DNA of 64,000 bases from Saprospiraceae bacterium. Its GTDB lineage: Bacteria; Bacteroidota; Bacteroidia; Chitinophagales; Saprospiraceae. Under the pieces are notes generated by a model. The model made no database searches. It saw nothing but the letters and a program-made list of their open reading frames with translations, and had not been told where the DNA came from. Position 1 is the stretch's first letter; each line of letters begins with the position of its first letter. The translations under genes and the position numbers were made by a program. Below, piece after piece: positions 62,512 through 64,000 of the stretch. The DNA lies in assembly GCA_016710625.1 (NCBI GenBank), contig JADJVK010000009.1, positions 1 through 64,000 on the forward strand, given 5' to 3'.

Positions 62512-62580
62512 TAAATAAAAAAGGCAGCCCCCCGGGTTCGGAGGACTGCCAATATATAACCCCAAAAAACACTCAAATTT
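62511..62580 (-). ncRNA. Candidate 70-nt leader or small RNA ending in a terminator hairpin
   Basis: A strong promoter (62587-62618) would start RNA near 62580. It runs through GGCAGTCCTCC-GAACCC-GGGGGGCTGCC (62523-62550, minus strand), which forms an 11-bp stem with G-U pairs, and then TTTTTT just before the thioesterase start codon. It may be a small RNA or an attenuator of the thioesterase. It does not resemble a known riboswitch to me. Confidence 0.45.
62523..62550 (-). terminator. Rho-independent terminator hairpin upstream of the thioesterase start
   Basis: GGCAGTCCTCC and GGGGGGCTGCC pair around GAACCC and are followed on the minus strand by TTTTTT. It may end the response-regulator transcript or the short RNA, and would reduce transcription into the thioesterase gene. 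Confidence 0.75.
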
Positions 62581-62586
62581 GTTATA

Positions 62587-62618
62587 CAAATATATATCTA
62601 CTTTTTAATATTAACAAA
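62587..62618 (-). promoter_or_regulatory. Bacteroidota-type promoter TTTG-N20-TATATTTG
   Basis: On the minus strand TTTG (62615-62618) and TATATTTG (62587-62594) are separated by exactly 20 nt, the usual form for the phylum's housekeeping sigma factor. It lies between the response regulator stop and the hairpin. Confidence 0.65.
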
Positions 62619-62646
62619 TGTTAATGTAATTTTTTTTTATTTTTTT

Positions 62647-63336
62647 TTATTGATCTATTAATCTATACCCTATCGCTTTTAAAGTTAAGATTTGAATCAT
62701 ATGATCTTTTTTAAAATAGCTTCTTAATTTTGTAATATAAACATCTAAGTTTCTGGAATTGAAAAAATTATTATCTCCCCATAACTTATCTAAAATCAGC
62801 TTTCTTTCAACGATCTGATTCTTATTCTCCACCAATAACATTAATATTTCTGCTTCTCGATATGAAATTCTTTTGATTTCATTTTCGTGAACTAATTCTA
62901 ATTTAGTTGGATAATAATGGTATTGTCCAATTTTTATAATATCGACATCATTTTTAACGATTTCCTGTTTTTGGCAAATAGTATATAAATTATTGATTCT
63001 TACAATTAATTCTTCAAGACTAAATGGCTTTTTCAAGTAATCATTTCCACCAGACTTAAAACCTTCTAAAATATCGTTAGTCTGGTTTTTGGCTGTCAAA
63101 TATATAATCGGGACGTTGGGATCAATATTTCTGATTAATTTTCCAATTGAAAAACCATCTATAATTGGCAACATTACATCCAAAACACATACATCTGGTT
63201 GGAATCCAGTATATTCATTAACCACATTTGCCCCATTTTCTAGGTGCAAAACATCAAAGGACCTGCCTTGAAGTGATTCTTTGACGATTTTTGCCAATGA
63301 AAGCTCGTCTTCTATGTATAGAACTTTGATCTGCAT
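62647..63336 (-). CDS. OmpR-type response regulator
   Basis: A 229-residue protein. The receiver domain has the acidic pocket (LYIEDELSLA), the phosphoacceptor Asp in VCVLDVMLPIIDGFSIGKLI and the conserved Lys in GGNDYLKKPFSLEELIVRIN. The C-terminal winged helix has ISYREAEILMLLVENKNQIV and SRNLDVYITKLRSYF. It binds DNA as a phosphorylated dimer. Its start is 2 bp from the stop of the adjacent histidine kinase gene, so the two form an operon, kinase first. Signal and targets unknown. Confidence 0.93.
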   Translation of the reverse strand: MQIKVLYIEDELSLAKIVKESLQGRSFDVLHLENGANVVNEYTGFQPDVCVLDVMLPIIDGFSIGKLIRNIDPNVPIIYLTAKNQTNDILEGFKSGGNDYLKKPFSLEELIVRINNLYTICQKQEIVKNDVDIIKIGQYHYYPTKLELVHENEIKRISYREAEILMLLVENKNQIVERKLILDKLWGDNNFFNSRNLDVYITKLRSYFKKDHMIQILTLKAIGYRLIDQ

Positions 63337-63337
63337 T

Positions 63338-64000
63338 TTATTTAATAGGTAATTTTACAATAAAATAATTGCCTAATTCATTAGAAACCAATGAGATACT
63401 TCCATTCATTTTTTCGACAATCATTTTTACAATATATAATCCGAGTCCATGACCTTTCACGTTGTGTAAGTTGCCTTTAGAAACCCGATAGAATTTTTCG
63501 AATATTGATTTTGCTAAATCTTTTGGTATTTGTTTGCCGTTGTCAAATACAGTTATTGTTAAAAATGAATGATTTTCTTGAGCCGAAATTTCTACAATTC
63601 CACTTTGTTTTTGATTGTATTTCAATGCATTATCAACTAAGTTGAAAACTACAGTCTTTAAATTGTGCTTATCACCATAATAGTGAATATCCTTTTCAAT
63701 AGCTTGGATTTTTAAATAAATATTATGCTGATTCGCCCTTAAATTAAATGAATTTTCAACTTCATTCATGAAGGCATTTATGCTAATTTCTTCCAAAGTC
63801 GGATGCTCACTTATCTGAATGAATGACAAAACTTTATCTACTAAATTATCCAACTTATTTATTTCATTTCTAGCTATTTGGATATATTCTGATTTCATAG
63901 TTTCATTTTCGCTAGCTTTGAAATTTTGAATTGCTTCTAAAGCAATACTCATCGTTGCAACTGGTGTTTTGAGTTCATGAGTCATATTTTGAATAAAATC
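63338..64000 (-). CDS. Sensor histidine kinase, C-terminal catalytic part (cut by the window end)
   Basis: The frame reads off the window end: FIQNMTHELKTPVATMSIAL is the H-box with the phosphorylated His. VVFNLVDNALKYNQKQSG (N box), VFDNGKQIPKDLAKSIFEKF (G1 and F boxes) and GHGLGLYIVKMIVEKMNG (G2 box) complete the ATP-binding domain. The sensor part lies beyond 64000, so the signal is unknown. It is followed directly by its response regulator. Confidence 0.95.
   Translation of the reverse strand, partial: DFIQNMTHELKTPVATMSIALEAIQNFKASENETMKSEYIQIARNEINKLDNLVDKVLSFIQISEHPTLEEISINAFMNEVENSFNLRANQHNIYLKIQAIEKDIHYYGDKHNLKTVVFNLVDNALKYNQKQSGIVEISAQENHSFLTITVFDNGKQIPKDLAKSIFEKFYRVSKGNLHNVKGHGLGLYIVKMIVEKMNGSISLVSNELGNYFIVKLPIK

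Noticed and set aside
1..64000. CRISPR array, rRNA genes or prophage
   Set aside because: I saw no regularly spaced direct repeats, no rRNA sequence and no set of phage structural genes in the window.

Overview
The window is very AT-rich and looks like the chromosome of a Bacteroidota member, possibly Saprospiria/Sphingobacteriia-like; I cannot fix the genus. Supporting signs are a short primary sigma factor of the Bacteroidota type, a type IX secretion (Por) sorting domain, a TonB fused to a long charged linker, promoters that look like TTTG-N20-TAnnTTTG, and RHS and VPS10/BNR proteins of the kind common in that phylum.

Layout. 1-6.7 kb is an accessory island: a frameshifted helicase end, a KilA-N protein, a Fic toxin with its antitoxin, an aspartyl protease and a CPBP protease. 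Several of these genes are followed by copies of the same folded repeat of about 114 bp or preceded by copies of shared leader sequences. 7-26 kb is mostly housekeeping and envelope: porin, NamZ-like DUF1343 protein, rpoD, a LysM protein, tonB, a PstS-like lipoprotein, dnaG, an Hsp70 (HscA-like), a SUI1/YciH protein and a queuosine-precursor transporter. 26-40 kb holds a large BNR protein, an HNH-AP2 protein, an acyltransferase, miaA, tRNA-Leu(GAG), miaE, valS, queD and a U32 protein. 40-49.7 kb is a tightly packed 11-gene minus-strand cluster for aromatic compounds: paaABCD, hmgA, peroxiredoxin, hpd, a fatty acid desaturase, haaO, kmo and kynA. 49.8-56 kb has a cytochrome c peroxidase, DoxX, a Crp/Fnr regulator, a KAS III-like enzyme and a universal stress protein. 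56-62 kb is a second accessory region with a RelE/ParE module and an RHS toxin tail followed by a TIMP-like gene. The window ends in an acyl-CoA thioesterase and an OmpR-type response regulator with its histidine kinase, which runs off the end.

How parts may work together. The Crp/Fnr protein carries the same recognition residues as E. coli CRP (RE...R). TGTGA-N6-TCACA-type palindromes lie in front of the paaA operon and the cytochrome c peroxidase gene, each exactly 36.5 nt from a -7-like TAnnTTTG element. Most products of that operon consume O2, so this looks like an oxygen- or redox-tuned regulon. In the RHS region, a metzincin-like toxin tip (HDVGHLFGLDD) lies one nucleotide upstream of a gene whose predicted mature N-terminus is Cys-Thr-Cys, like the tissue inhibitors of metalloproteinases. 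This suggests a protease toxin and inhibitor immunity pair.

Caveat. At least ten genes, including essential dnaG, are interrupted by single-base changes, nearly all in short homopolymers. Many of these are probably consensus errors rather than real pseudogenes. Where the joined reading is clear I annotate the joined gene and say where the break is.
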